Shown piece after piece: positions 53,082-62,330 of a DNA stretch of 64,000 nt. The notes under the pieces are model-generated. The model was not told the DNA's origin, searched no databases, and worked only from the letters and a program-made list of their open reading frames with translations. A program made the translations under genes and the position numbers. This DNA comes from an uncultured Fidelibacterota bacterium (lineage in GTDB: Bacteria; Fidelibacterota; Marinisomatia; Marinisomatales; Marinisomataceae), in assembly GCA_902526795.1 (NCBI GenBank), contig CABZMF010000001.1:135458-199457 (forward strand). The letters are read 5' to 3'. Numbering within the stretch: the stretch's first letter is position 1; the number at the start of each line of letters is the position of its first letter.

Positions 53082-56000
53082 ATGCGTATTATATTAATTA
53101 CATTACTTTTTATTAACCAATTATTCTCTCAAAGTTTTGGACAAAATAAAGTTCAATATGATTCTTTTGATTGGGATTATATTGTCAGTCCTAATACGAA
53201 TGTATATTATTATGGGGATAATTATGACTTAGCTATTTTTACGTCAAAAGTAGCTGAAAAATCTATTGAGCAAATCGGTAAACATTTAAGATGGAGAAGT
53301 AGTACGCCAATCAAAATCATAGTTTATACATCACACAATGATTTTCAACAAACAAATGTAGTAAATGTATATATGTCTGAAGGTATAGGAGGTGTAACAG
53401 AATTATATAAAAATAGAATCGTAATTCCTTTTGAAGGTTCCTATGAGCAATTTGAACACGTGATTCATCATGAGTTAGTCCATGCTGCAATTAATCAATT
53501 AGTTTATGGAGGTAATGCTCAAGGTTTAATTAGTGGTAGAATTAGGGTTCAAGTTCCTTTATGGGCAAATGAAGGCCTTGCTGAATACTTATCAGTAGAT
53601 TGGGATACAAATTCTGATATGGTCCTAAGAGACTTGGCCATTGAAGATAATTTGCCGTCTATTCCAGAATTGAATTATTCAATATTAGCATATAAAGGTG
53701 GACAATCTGTTTGGCAATACATTACACAAAAATATGGAAGAGAGAAAGTTGGAGAAATTTTTCAAGAAATGAAAAGAGCTCAAGATGACGAGCGTGGTTT
53801 TGAAAGTGCTCTTGGAGTTGATTATGAAAAACTTACAGAAGATTGGCAAGATTTTGTTAAAAGAGAATACTGGCCTGATTTGGTAAATAGAGAAAATTTT
53901 GATGATTTTTCAACAAAAATAACTGACAGGTCTCAAACAAGAAATTTTTATAATGTTAGCCCAGCATTTTCACCTGATGGTAACACAATTGCATATTTTT
54001 CAGATCAGGACGGTTATATGGACTTAATTCTCTATGAAGTGGATTCTCAAGAGCAAAAACGAAGGTTAATAAGAGGAAATACAACTCCTGATTTAGAAGA
54101 ATTAAAATGGTTGCAACCTGGAATTTCATGGTCTCCAGATGGGAAGTCTATTTCTTTTGCTTCAAAAAGTGGCGAACAAGATTCAATAATCATCGTAGAT
54201 ATTGAAACTGGAAACTATAAAAAAATTCCAATTGATTTGGATGGTGTGTTTACTACCTCATGGCACCCATCAGAAAAGATTATTGCATTTATGGGACATA
54301 AAGATGATTCAAGTGATATTTATATTATTGATCTCAACTCAAAAGAAGTAACAAATATAACCAATGATATTTTTTCTGATTCTTCGCCGAGTTGGTCCCC
54401 TAACGGAGAAGTAATTTACTTTACTTCAGATAGGGGAAATAGTTTACAAACTAAAAATATGTTTGAAATTGATTTTTCCCAAACTGATATTTTCCAATAT
54501 AGTTTTGCAACTAATAAAATCATCCAGCTAACCGATACTGAATATAATGAAAACTATCCTGTAGCGAGTTCAGAAGGTAATTTATTTTATACATCTGACT
54601 TTAATGGCATTACAAATATTTTTAAACATAATCTCAATTCAAATGAATCATTTCCAATAACCAATGTTGTTACAGGTGTTCAACAAATTGATTTAGATGG
54701 TAATGATAATTTAGTTTTTTCAGGGTTTAAAAAAAGAGGATGGGATTTATATTTAATGAACAATTTAGAAATGGCATCTAAAAAAGAAGTTAAGCCAACA
54801 AAATTTTTCGTCAGTAAAGATAGAAATAACGATTTAGAAGATTTGAGAGCATTTACTACTGCGCAAAAAAATCCAATTCAGGAAGATTTTTCGAAATATA
54901 TCTTTGCTAGAAATTACCAATCTAGAAATAGCAAAAGCGAAGCAAATGACGAGGTTGAAATTGATCCTCTGCGTTTCAACGATGATTATGTGGCAAGAAA
55001 ATACCAAACCGACTTTTCTGTTGATTATATAGCAACATCTGCAACAATTGATAATCTCTTTGGGACAAGGGGTGTTGCAAATTTATCATGGAGTGATGTG
55101 ATGGGAGATCATCGCATAAATGTTGGAACTAATCTTGTTTTGGATTTAAATAATAGTGACCTAGTTGTTCAATATGCATATTTAAAAAATCGAACAAATT
55201 ATTATACTACTCTTTTTCAGCAAGCAAATACTTTTGGACTAGGTTATAATATGACATATGATTTTTTTGGTCAATTAAGAGACTATGGAATAGGATTTTT
55301 TGGACAATATCCTTTTTCAAAATTTACCAGGATCGATTTTGGAGCTACAATCAGGAATGTAGATTATGAGGTTAAACAATTTGATATTTTTACATATCAA
55401 ACTTCTACAAACTACAAAGAAAATTTAAAAGCAGTTGTACCAATGACAAGTTTTGTTTTTGATAATTCTTCAAATGGATATACAGGACCAATTGATGGGT
55501 TTAAACAGTATTTAACGTTTCAGTTTAGTCCAGATATTGGAACCAATTCTATTCCTTTCCAAACTTTAAAATTCGATATGAGAAAATATTATAAGATTAA
55601 TCGTAATTATAGTTTAGCAGCTAGATTGATGCTGGGTAAAAGTGTTGGAGACAAGCCGCAAAAATTCTTTTTGGGTGGAAATTCACAAATGATGATTTTC
55701 TCTGATACACAAACTGAAGGTAGAGATGATTCAGGTTTTTATGCACAAAGAGTTTTGGATTATGATAATTCAAGTATTTTAGAAGATGTATATTTCAGTG
55801 AATATGTTTTTCCACTACGGGGTGCAAGATATCGAGAAAGAGTTGGTGAAAATGTTGCAGTTGCGAATTTTGAATTTAGGTTTCCATTTGTTAACTACGT
55901 TGATGTAAGCTTTCCAGCTCGAATAAGATTTGGTAATATTTTTGGTCATTTATTTGTTGATGTAGGTGCTGCATGGGATTCTTCTGATGAGTTTGATAAT

Positions 56001-56189
56001 AGTGAATTAGTAAGAAATAAATATGGCTTAACTGATCCCAAAGCATCACCAATTTTAACCACATTTGGTATTGGAACAAAAATTTTCACTCCTTTTGCTT
56101 TAATTAGAATTGATACTGCGTGGGATAAGTACCCAAGTGGAGGATACTCTAAACCCCAATATATTATATCCTTTGGATATGATTGGTAA
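53082..56189 (+). CDS. Outer-membrane fusion: zinc peptidase-like domain, TolB/WD40-like propeller, BamA-like surface-antigen barrel
   Basis: VIHHELVHAAINQ (HExxH), repeated SPDGKSISFASK/SPNGEVIYFTSD PD40 motifs, C-terminal aromatic-rich strands ending FGYDW. Confidence 0.85.
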   Translation: MRIILITLLFINQLFSQSFGQNKVQYDSFDWDYIVSPNTNVYYYGDNYDLAIFTSKVAEKSIEQIGKHLRWRSSTPIKIIVYTSHNDFQQTNVVNVYMSEGIGGVTELYKNRIVIPFEGSYEQFEHVIHHELVHAAINQLVYGGNAQGLISGRIRVQVPLWANEGLAEYLSVDWDTNSDMVLRDLAIEDNLPSIPELNYSILAYKGGQSVWQYITQKYGREKVGEIFQEMKRAQDDERGFESALGVDYEKLTEDWQDFVKREYWPDLVNRENFDDFSTKITDRSQTRNFYNVSPAFSPDGNTIAYFSDQDGYMDLILYEVDSQEQKRRLIRGNTTPDLEELKWLQPGISWSPDGKSISFASKSGEQDSIIIVDIETGNYKKIPIDLDGVFTTSWHPSEKIIAFMGHKDDSSDIYIIDLNSKEVTNITNDIFSDSSPSWSPNGEVIYFTSDRGNSLQTKNMFEIDFSQTDIFQYSFATNKIIQLTDTEYNENYPVASSEGNLFYTSDFNGITNIFKHNLNSNESFPITNVVTGVQQIDLDGNDNLVFSGFKKRGWDLYLMNNLEMASKKEVKPTKFFVSKDRNNDLEDLRAFTTAQKNPIQEDFSKYIFARNYQSRNSKSEANDEVEIDPLRFNDDYVARKYQTDFSVDYIATSATIDNLFGTRGVANLSWSDVMGDHRINVGTNLVLDLNNSDLVVQYAYLKNRTNYYTTLFQQANTFGLGYNMTYDFFGQLRDYGIGFFGQYPFSKFTRIDFGATIRNVDYEVKQFDIFTYQTSTNYKENLKAVVPMTSFVFDNSSNGYTGPIDGFKQYLTFQFSPDIGTNSIPFQTLKFDMRKYYKINRNYSLAARLMLGKSVGDKPQKFFLGGNSQMMIFSDTQTEGRDDSGFYAQRVLDYDNSSILEDVYFSEYVFPLRGARYRERVGENVAVANFEFRFPFVNYVDVSFPARIRFGNIFGHLFVDVGAAWDSSDEFDNSELVRNKYGLTDPKASPILTTFGIGTKIFTPFALIRIDTAWDKYPSGGYSKPQYIISFGYDW

Positions 56190-56195
56190 AATATT

Positions 56196-57317
56196 TTGAA
56201 GTTTTCAGTCTTATGCGACGATAAGGATTCTTTAGCTAGGACTGGACTTATAGAAACAGACCATTCAAAAATAGAAACACCAGTATTTATGCCTGTTGGT
56301 ACCCATGGGGTAGTAAAAACACTTTCACCAAATGATTTAAGTGATTTAAATGTCAATATAATGCTTTCAAATACATATCATCTATATTTAAGACCTGGTA
56401 CGGAAATAATTCATAAAAATAATGGTCTCCATAAATTTTTAAAATGGAACAAGAGTATTTTGACAGATAGTGGAGGATATCAAGTATTTTCTTTAAGTAA
56501 TATGAATAAAATCACTAATGACGGAGTAAATTTTAGATCACATTTAGATGGTAGTGAACATTTTTTTACACCTGAAAAGTCTATGGAAGTTCAAAGACAA
56601 TTGGGATCTGATATCATCATGGCTTTTGACTATTGTCCACCTGCTGATTGTTCATCTCAAGAACTCAAAAGAGCATCACATTTAACAGAAAAATGGACTA
56701 GGAAAGCCTATGAATATCTATCTGATAAAAATAGCATTTATGAACATAATCAAACACTCTTTCCAATAATTCAAGGTGGGATTGATCATGAAGAAAGATT
56801 AAAGTGCTTAAAACAAATGATACCCTTTTCAAAATGTGGGATTGCTATTGGAGGTCTTTCCGTAGGAGAAAAAAAAGAACCTATGCTAGATATAGTTGAA
56901 TTACTTGGAAAGGAAATGCCTAAAGACCAACCTAGATATTTAATGGGTGTTGGCAAACCCACTGATCTAGTTAAAGCCATTTTGCGAGGAGTTGATATGT
57001 TTGATTGTGTCTTACCAGCTAGAAATGCTAGAAACGGACAGATATTCACTCATGACGGTGTTATTAATATTATGAATAGTAATTATGCTCATGATATCTC
57101 TCCGATCGATAAGAATAGTTCTATAAAATATGCAAAAACCTTTTCAAAGTCTTATTTAAGACATCTTTTTAAAGTTAATGAAATGTTTGGATTAAGAATC
57201 GCAACGTTAACAAACATTGCATATTACATGGATTTAATTAATGAAATAAAAAATGAAATTAATAATAATACTTTTGTAAAATGGTCAAATAAATATTTAA
57301 AAAAACATGGGAATTAA
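56196..57317 (+). CDS. tgt: Queuine tRNA-ribosyltransferase
   Basis: VFMPVGTHGVVKTLSPNDL, LTDSGGYQVFSLS, GGLSVGEKKEPM, DCVLPARNARNG; TTG start. Confidence 0.95.
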   Translation: MKFSVLCDDKDSLARTGLIETDHSKIETPVFMPVGTHGVVKTLSPNDLSDLNVNIMLSNTYHLYLRPGTEIIHKNNGLHKFLKWNKSILTDSGGYQVFSLSNMNKITNDGVNFRSHLDGSEHFFTPEKSMEVQRQLGSDIIMAFDYCPPADCSSQELKRASHLTEKWTRKAYEYLSDKNSIYEHNQTLFPIIQGGIDHEERLKCLKQMIPFSKCGIAIGGLSVGEKKEPMLDIVELLGKEMPKDQPRYLMGVGKPTDLVKAILRGVDMFDCVLPARNARNGQIFTHDGVINIMNSNYAHDISPIDKNSSIKYAKTFSKSYLRHLFKVNEMFGLRIATLTNIAYYMDLINEIKNEINNNTFVKWSNKYLKKHGN

Positions 57318-57320
57318 AAT

Positions 57321-57776
57321 ATGCTAAAAGTAGGTCAAAAAGCGCCTGATTTTTCATTGCAAAATCAGGATAATGTTGAAATATCATTAAAAGATTTTAA
57401 AGGTAGTAAAGTGCTGGTATGGTTTTTTACTAAAGCTAGTACAGGAGGCTGTACACGAGAAGGAATTGGGTTTAATGAATATTTGAGTGACTTTGAAAAA
57501 GAAAATATTTCTATTATAGGAATAAGTAAAGATTCAACCAAAGCCCAAAAAAATTTTTGTCTAAAAAATGATTTTAAGTTCGATATTTTGTCTGACATAG
57601 AATTAAACGTACTCAAGTCTTACAAAGCTTGGGGATTGAAAAAAATGTATGGAAGAGAATATAAAGGCATTCTTAGAATATCTTATCTAATTGATGAAGA
57701 GGGGAATATTGAACAATCATACAGTAAAGTAAAAACAGCAACTCATGCATCAGATGTTCTTGAATCACTTAAATAA
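57321..57776 (+). CDS. bcp: Peroxiredoxin (BCP/PrxQ-like)
   Basis: LKVGQKAPDFSLQNQDN, GCTREGIGFNEY; the usual TPGCT is degenerate here (STGGCT). Confidence 0.85.
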   Translation: MLKVGQKAPDFSLQNQDNVEISLKDFKGSKVLVWFFTKASTGGCTREGIGFNEYLSDFEKENISIIGISKDSTKAQKNFCLKNDFKFDILSDIELNVLKSYKAWGLKKMYGREYKGILRISYLIDEEGNIEQSYSKVKTATHASDVLESLK

Positions 57777-58791
57777 ATTTATATATTTATTAATATTATT
57801 TTCGTGTGCATCTGTCAAAGTTCCACCAGGTGGACCAATAGATTCAATCCCACCTAAGTTAGAATCAACCAACCCAAAAATTTTAACGGGTTTAAAAAAT
57901 AACCAAAAAATTACTCTTTCCTTTAATGAATTTATCAAAGAAGAATCAATAAAAAATGCAATTGAAATATTTCCAAGCATTGATGATAAAATAGATTATG
58001 AATATCAGGGAAAAGATATAATTATTACTCTTCCATCAAATTTAAGTGAAAACAAAACATATGTTTTATCTTTAAACTCTAACTTTTCAGATGAGCAAAA
58101 CGTAAAGTTGAAAAATAATATTATTATTCCAATTAGCTTATCTGATATAATGGATAGTGGAATAATTAAAGGAAATATTTTTGGATCATTTAAACAGCCG
58201 TCAATCCTACTTTGGAAAGGTGAGATTGATAATGATAAAATGATAAATCAAAAACCAGATTATGTATTATCTTCCTCAAATAACTTTAATTTCAATTATA
58301 TGCCTTTTGGAGTCTACACGATATTAGCTGTCGATTTGTATAATAAAAGATTGCCACTTAATGAAAATAAGGTATCATTTTATAATCAAAGATTTATTGA
58401 AGTTAAAAATAAAAATGTTTTAAACATTAATTTCTATTTTAGAGAAACTGCTATCATAGATTCATTAGAAGTTGAGGAAGAGAACTTAGAAGCAGTAGCT
58501 ACTTTAGTTGGAAATTTAAAAGGCAATTTTATCTTACCTCTCATATTGGAATTAAAAGATAGTGACAATAGCTTCAAGACAGAACTTTCCATTGACGGGA
58601 CTTTTAGAATTGATAATATTCAAAGTGGTAGTTACCAATTATTAGCGTATCAGGATCGTAATAATAATAAAATACTTGATACAGGTACTTTTAATAATGA
58701 AAAACTTTCAGAGAAATTTTATGTTTATCCTGATTCGCTTTCATTAAGGTCAAATTGGGAACTAGAGATACAAAATTGGGTTATCAATTAA
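57745..58791 (+). CDS. Lipoprotein with Big_5/Ig-like domain
   Basis: LLILFSCASVKVPPGGPIDSIPPKLESTNP lipobox and Big_5 pattern. Confidence 0.8.
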   Translation: MHQMFLNHLNKFIYLLILFSCASVKVPPGGPIDSIPPKLESTNPKILTGLKNNQKITLSFNEFIKEESIKNAIEIFPSIDDKIDYEYQGKDIIITLPSNLSENKTYVLSLNSNFSDEQNVKLKNNIIIPISLSDIMDSGIIKGNIFGSFKQPSILLWKGEIDNDKMINQKPDYVLSSSNNFNFNYMPFGVYTILAVDLYNKRLPLNENKVSFYNQRFIEVKNKNVLNINFYFRETAIIDSLEVEEENLEAVATLVGNLKGNFILPLILELKDSDNSFKTELSIDGTFRIDNIQSGSYQLLAYQDRNNNKILDTGTFNNEKLSEKFYVYPDSLSLRSNWELEIQNWVIN

Positions 58792-59201
58792 TGAAAAAAG
58801 AAGTCACAGTTGCTGTTAGTGGGTATTTTGATCCTATTCATGTTGGTCATTTAGAATATTTAAAATTAGCAAAAGACTTAGGAGATAAATTAATTGTGAT
58901 TGTTAATAATAACTCCCAAGCTGAGCTCAAAAAGGGTGAATTTTTTATGCATGAAAAAGATAGGATTGAAATTGTAGCAGCACTTAGATTTGTTGATGAA
59001 GTTTTTTTAAGTGTTGATACTGACAAAAGTGTTTGTAAAAGCTTAGAGATTATTAAGCCTGATATTTTTGCGAATGGTGGGGATAGATCAATTAATGAAA
59101 TTCCCGAAACTGCAGTAATGAAAAAATATAATATAAAAATGGTTGATGGATTGGGTGAAAAGATAAGAAGTAGTAGTGACCTAACTGAAATTAGTAAATG
59201 A
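58791..59201 (+). CDS. Adenylyl/cytidylyltransferase family protein (RfaE2-like fold)
   Basis: AVSGYFDPIHVGHLEYLKLAKDLGDKLIVIVNNN; IRSSSDLTEI. Confidence 0.85.
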   Translation: MKKEVTVAVSGYFDPIHVGHLEYLKLAKDLGDKLIVIVNNNSQAELKKGEFFMHEKDRIEIVAALRFVDEVFLSVDTDKSVCKSLEIIKPDIFANGGDRSINEIPETAVMKKYNIKMVDGLGEKIRSSSDLTEISK

Positions 59202-59482
59202 AAAGAAAACCGAATAAAAAGAAAACTCAATTATTAGAAGATTTTTTAGAACTCGGAGAAAAATGTAATATTAAAATTATTCACGATAAAGGTGATTTTA
59301 ATGGTGATAACTGTTTGCTTTTTTCAAATGATACTATTGTCATAAATAAACATAAACCACTTGAACAAAGATTATACGTTTTAGCAAAGTGTTTTAGTCA
59401 AATTAATCTAGAGAATGTTTATATTAAACCAGTATTAAGAGATTTAATAAATCAAGTTAAAACCGACAAAGTATATGAGTAA
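59198..59482 (+). CDS. Hypothetical small protein
   Basis: 94 aa ORF overlapping both neighbours by a few nt. Confidence 0.6.
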   Translation: MKRKPNKKKTQLLEDFLELGEKCNIKIIHDKGDFNGDNCLLFSNDTIVINKHKPLEQRLYVLAKCFSQINLENVYIKPVLRDLINQVKTDKVYE

Positions 59483-59972
59483 TCAAAAACATTTATGGGC
59501 TCCATGGAAAATGGATTACCTAAAAAACAAGAAACAGGATTCTCAAAAGATTTTTTCCGATTTTATAAATGAGAATAATGATAAAGAAAATCTCATACTT
59601 CATCGTGCTAATCATTGTTATGTAATAATGAACTATTACCCTTATAATTATGGACATTTAATGGTTATTCCTTATAAAGAAGTTGATAAATTTGAGGACA
59701 TTGATGATAAAGTTTTATCAGAGATTATGTCTGTTTCAAAAAAAGTGATGAAAATATTAAGAAGTAGTTTTAATTGTGATGGGTTTAATTTTGGAGCTAA
59801 TGTTGGAGAAGGTTCTGGAGCATCAATCCCATCTCATTTACATTTTCATATAGTTCCTCGTTGGAAAAATGATACAACCTTTATGCCTGTAATTGGAAAC
59901 ACAAAAGTGATGGCTCAAACTTTACATGATACGTATGAGCAGTTATTAAAATTATTTAAGGATGAACTATAA
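59475..59972 (+). CDS. HIT family hydrolase
   Basis: YYPYNYGHLMVIPYKE, GASIPSHLHFHIVPRW. Confidence 0.93.
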   Translation: MSNQKHLWAPWKMDYLKNKKQDSQKIFSDFINENNDKENLILHRANHCYVIMNYYPYNYGHLMVIPYKEVDKFEDIDDKVLSEIMSVSKKVMKILRSSFNCDGFNFGANVGEGSGASIPSHLHFHIVPRWKNDTTFMPVIGNTKVMAQTLHDTYEQLLKLFKDEL

Positions 59973-60256
59973 TGGACTTATTTTCACATTCATGGCTTCC
60001 ATTTATGTATCAATATGGATTTGGTATTTTAATTTTTGGTGGAGGTCTCTTTGCTGTTTTTAAAGCCTATGGTGGAAAAGAGTTTTGGAACAAGTATAGA
60101 ATATGGATTCAAATTTTAATATGGGGATTTATTTATGTTACTTCTATTCATTTGTTAATGACGGTTTCAGCACTTAATGATTTCCCCATTCTTTATCTAG
60201 TTATTTTATCATTATACATATTTAATGTGTTTTTATTAAGCAAGAAGATTACATGA
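59972..60256 (+). CDS. Small membrane protein
   Basis: 94 aa, about 3 predicted TM stretches; overlaps next gene start by 4 nt. Confidence 0.65.
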   Translation: MDLFSHSWLPFMYQYGFGILIFGGGLFAVFKAYGGKEFWNKYRIWIQILIWGFIYVTSIHLLMTVSALNDFPILYLVILSLYIFNVFLLSKKIT

Positions 60257-62121
60257 CTACTATACCTACATCAGAACTTTTTTGGGTTATTTTGACCGTA
60301 TATGTCTTCTTTGTTTTGGGTGCTGGATTATTCTTTGCAAGAAACAATCAATCAACAGAAGACTTTTTCTTTGGCGGTAGAAGGTTTTCTTGGTGGTTAA
60401 TTGGGATGTCAATGTTAGCTACAGGAGTCGGTTCACATAGTTTTGCAAAGTATGCATCTAAAGGTTTTGAATATGGTTTCTCATCAACCATGACTTATAT
60501 GAATGATTGGTTTTTTATGCCATTATTATTGTTTGGTTGGATACCAATTATTTACTACATGCAGGTAAATTCCATTCCTGAATATTTTGAAAGAAGATTT
60601 AATTCCACAGTTCGAAATTTATCTACTATTACAATGCTTTTATATCTCATTGGATATATTGGGATAGGATTATTAGCACTGGGTTCATTATTGCAACCAA
60701 TTTTAGGATGGGAAATCAATACAATTATTATCGTAGTTGCGATTATTTCTGGTACGTATGTATCACTAGGTGGACAAACCGCTATCATCTTTACAGATTT
60801 TTTACAAGGTGTTATTCTACTATTTGCTGGGTTACTAATTTTTGGTTTAGGACTTGCATATATAGGAGGTTTTGATCTTTTCTGGAGTAATTTATCTACC
60901 ACAAATAAATTACCTTTAGCTGATTTTAATTCACCACCTGACTTTAATTTTGTTGGAATTTTCTGGCAAGATGGAGTGGTAGGTTCTGTTGGATTTGCAT
61001 TTATGAATCAGGCGGTAATTATGAGATTTTTAGCTTCAAGATCAGTTACTCATGCAAGAAGAGCAACTATGATGAATGTATTAGTTTTCTTGCCAATAGG
61101 AACCGTAGCTGTTTCAAATTCTGGTTGGCTTGCTAGGGCTATTGAGAATATATCCCCTGGATTAATTACAGACTTACTTCCCAATGGAAATGCAAATGGT
61201 GTATTTACAGTGGTTGCATCTTTAGTTGCAAATTCAGAAGCAATTTTTGCATTTCTAGTAGCAGCAGTGGTTGCTGCCTTAATGTCCAGTTTGGATTCGC
61301 AAATTAATGCATCAGCAGCTGTTGCTGTAAACGATGTATACACGCCATTGAGTAAGAATCCTTCTGAAAAAACACGCTTAAGAGTTTCCATGTTTACTTC
61401 CTTGCTTGTTACTTTTGTTGGTATTCAAGCTGCATTTTTATTTGCACAATATGGAACCATTTATGAGGCACATGGAGCATTTCATAGTGTAGTTACTCCA
61501 CCAATGGTTACGGTAATTTTTCTTGGAATTTTTTGGCCTCGTTTTTCATCTAGAGCAGCTGTATTGACATTTGTTCTAGGTGCAGCATTCATTTTTCTTG
61601 GGATCGAGTATCCTCAAACATTAGTTCAGCCTTTTTCTCATGGGATAGAATATATTGAAGCAAAACCATGGTCCTACATCAGAGCCTTATATAATGTTGT
61701 CGCATGTGTTTCAATAGGAGTGATTGTAACCCTACTTACTTCAAAACCAAATCAATCGCACTTTGAACAAATTAAAGGATTAACTCTTTGGACTATTAAA
61801 GATGGTCCAACATTCTTCAAAGGTTCAGAGGTTAATGAAAATGCAGGAAGTAAAATAACCTTTGATGGTAACATGATTAAAGTTGTGGATGACACAGATA
61901 ATAAAATATATTTACCAGCAGATTTGATGAAAGATCTTGGTGCTAAAGAAGGAGATTTTGCATATATATCTGACACAAGATGGTACTTAGGTGGAATTAA
62001 ATCTACTCATGCTTACATTGGAAAAATGTCATCAAGCAATAAAATTGAAATCTCTAAAAATGTCCAAAATCATGGTCAATTTGATCCTTCAAAAAAATTA
62101 TTTATTGAGTTAGAATTATAA
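60253..62121 (+). CDS. Sodium:solute symporter (SSS) family transporter with C-terminal soluble extension
   Basis: STEDFFFGGRRFSWWLIGMSMLATGVGSHSFAKYASKGFEYG, multiple TMs, AALMSSLDSQINASAAVAVNDVY. Confidence 0.93.
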   Translation: MTTIPTSELFWVILTVYVFFVLGAGLFFARNNQSTEDFFFGGRRFSWWLIGMSMLATGVGSHSFAKYASKGFEYGFSSTMTYMNDWFFMPLLLFGWIPIIYYMQVNSIPEYFERRFNSTVRNLSTITMLLYLIGYIGIGLLALGSLLQPILGWEINTIIIVVAIISGTYVSLGGQTAIIFTDFLQGVILLFAGLLIFGLGLAYIGGFDLFWSNLSTTNKLPLADFNSPPDFNFVGIFWQDGVVGSVGFAFMNQAVIMRFLASRSVTHARRATMMNVLVFLPIGTVAVSNSGWLARAIENISPGLITDLLPNGNANGVFTVVASLVANSEAIFAFLVAAVVAALMSSLDSQINASAAVAVNDVYTPLSKNPSEKTRLRVSMFTSLLVTFVGIQAAFLFAQYGTIYEAHGAFHSVVTPPMVTVIFLGIFWPRFSSRAAVLTFVLGAAFIFLGIEYPQTLVQPFSHGIEYIEAKPWSYIRALYNVVACVSIGVIVTLLTSKPNQSHFEQIKGLTLWTIKDGPTFFKGSEVNENAGSKITFDGNMIKVVDDTDNKIYLPADLMKDLGAKEGDFAYISDTRWYLGGIKSTHAYIGKMSSSNKIEISKNVQNHGQFDPSKKLFIELEL

Positions 62122-62141
62122 ACTCCAAAAAAAAAAAAAAA

Positions 62142-62170
62142 TTGACAAACATTTTTTTATTTACTTAAAC
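62142..62170 (+). promoter_or_regulatory. Candidate promoter: TTGACA (62142-62147), 17-nt spacer, TTAAAC (62165-62170), preceded by A15 tract (62127-62141)
   Basis: -35-like TTGACA directly behind A-tract in the intergenic region; -10 match is poor. Confidence 0.35.
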
Positions 62171-62187
62171 TCTTAAAGTTAAAATCG

Positions 62188-62248
62188 CTTTTTAAGATGT
62201 TGAAGCAGGTCTTAATGAAAAAATAGACCTGGCCATGCACTTAAAAAG
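62188..62248 (+). ncRNA. Tandem structured leader element, copy 1
   Basis: Outer helix CTTTTTAAG/CTTAAAAAG, inner helix CAGGTCT/AGACCTG, conserved GTTGAAG and GCCATGC internal-loop strands. Confidence 0.75.
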
Positions 62249-62273
62249 ATTTTCACTACTTTTTAAGAGTTGA
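62235..62273 (+). CDS. Candidate upstream ORF 1: MHLKRFSLLFKS*
   Basis: ATG in conserved GGCCATGC; stop TGA lies inside GTTGAAGC of copy 2. Confidence 0.4.
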   Translation: MHLKRFSLLFKS

Positions 62274-62320
62274 AGCAGACGTGGATGAGAAAACAAGTCT
62301 GGCCATGCGATTAAAAAAGT
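62258..62320 (+). ncRNA. Tandem structured leader element, copy 2
   Basis: Outer helix ACTTTTTAA/TTAAAAAAGT (one bulged A), inner helix CAGAC/GTCTG, same conserved internal-loop strands. Confidence 0.75.
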
Positions 62321-62325
62321 CTTAG
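62305..62325 (+). CDS. Candidate upstream ORF 2: MRLKKS*
   Basis: ATG in conserved GGCCATGC of copy 2, followed by CGATTAAAAAAGTCTTAG. Confidence 0.4.
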   Translation: MRLKKS

Positions 62326-62330
62326 GGGGC

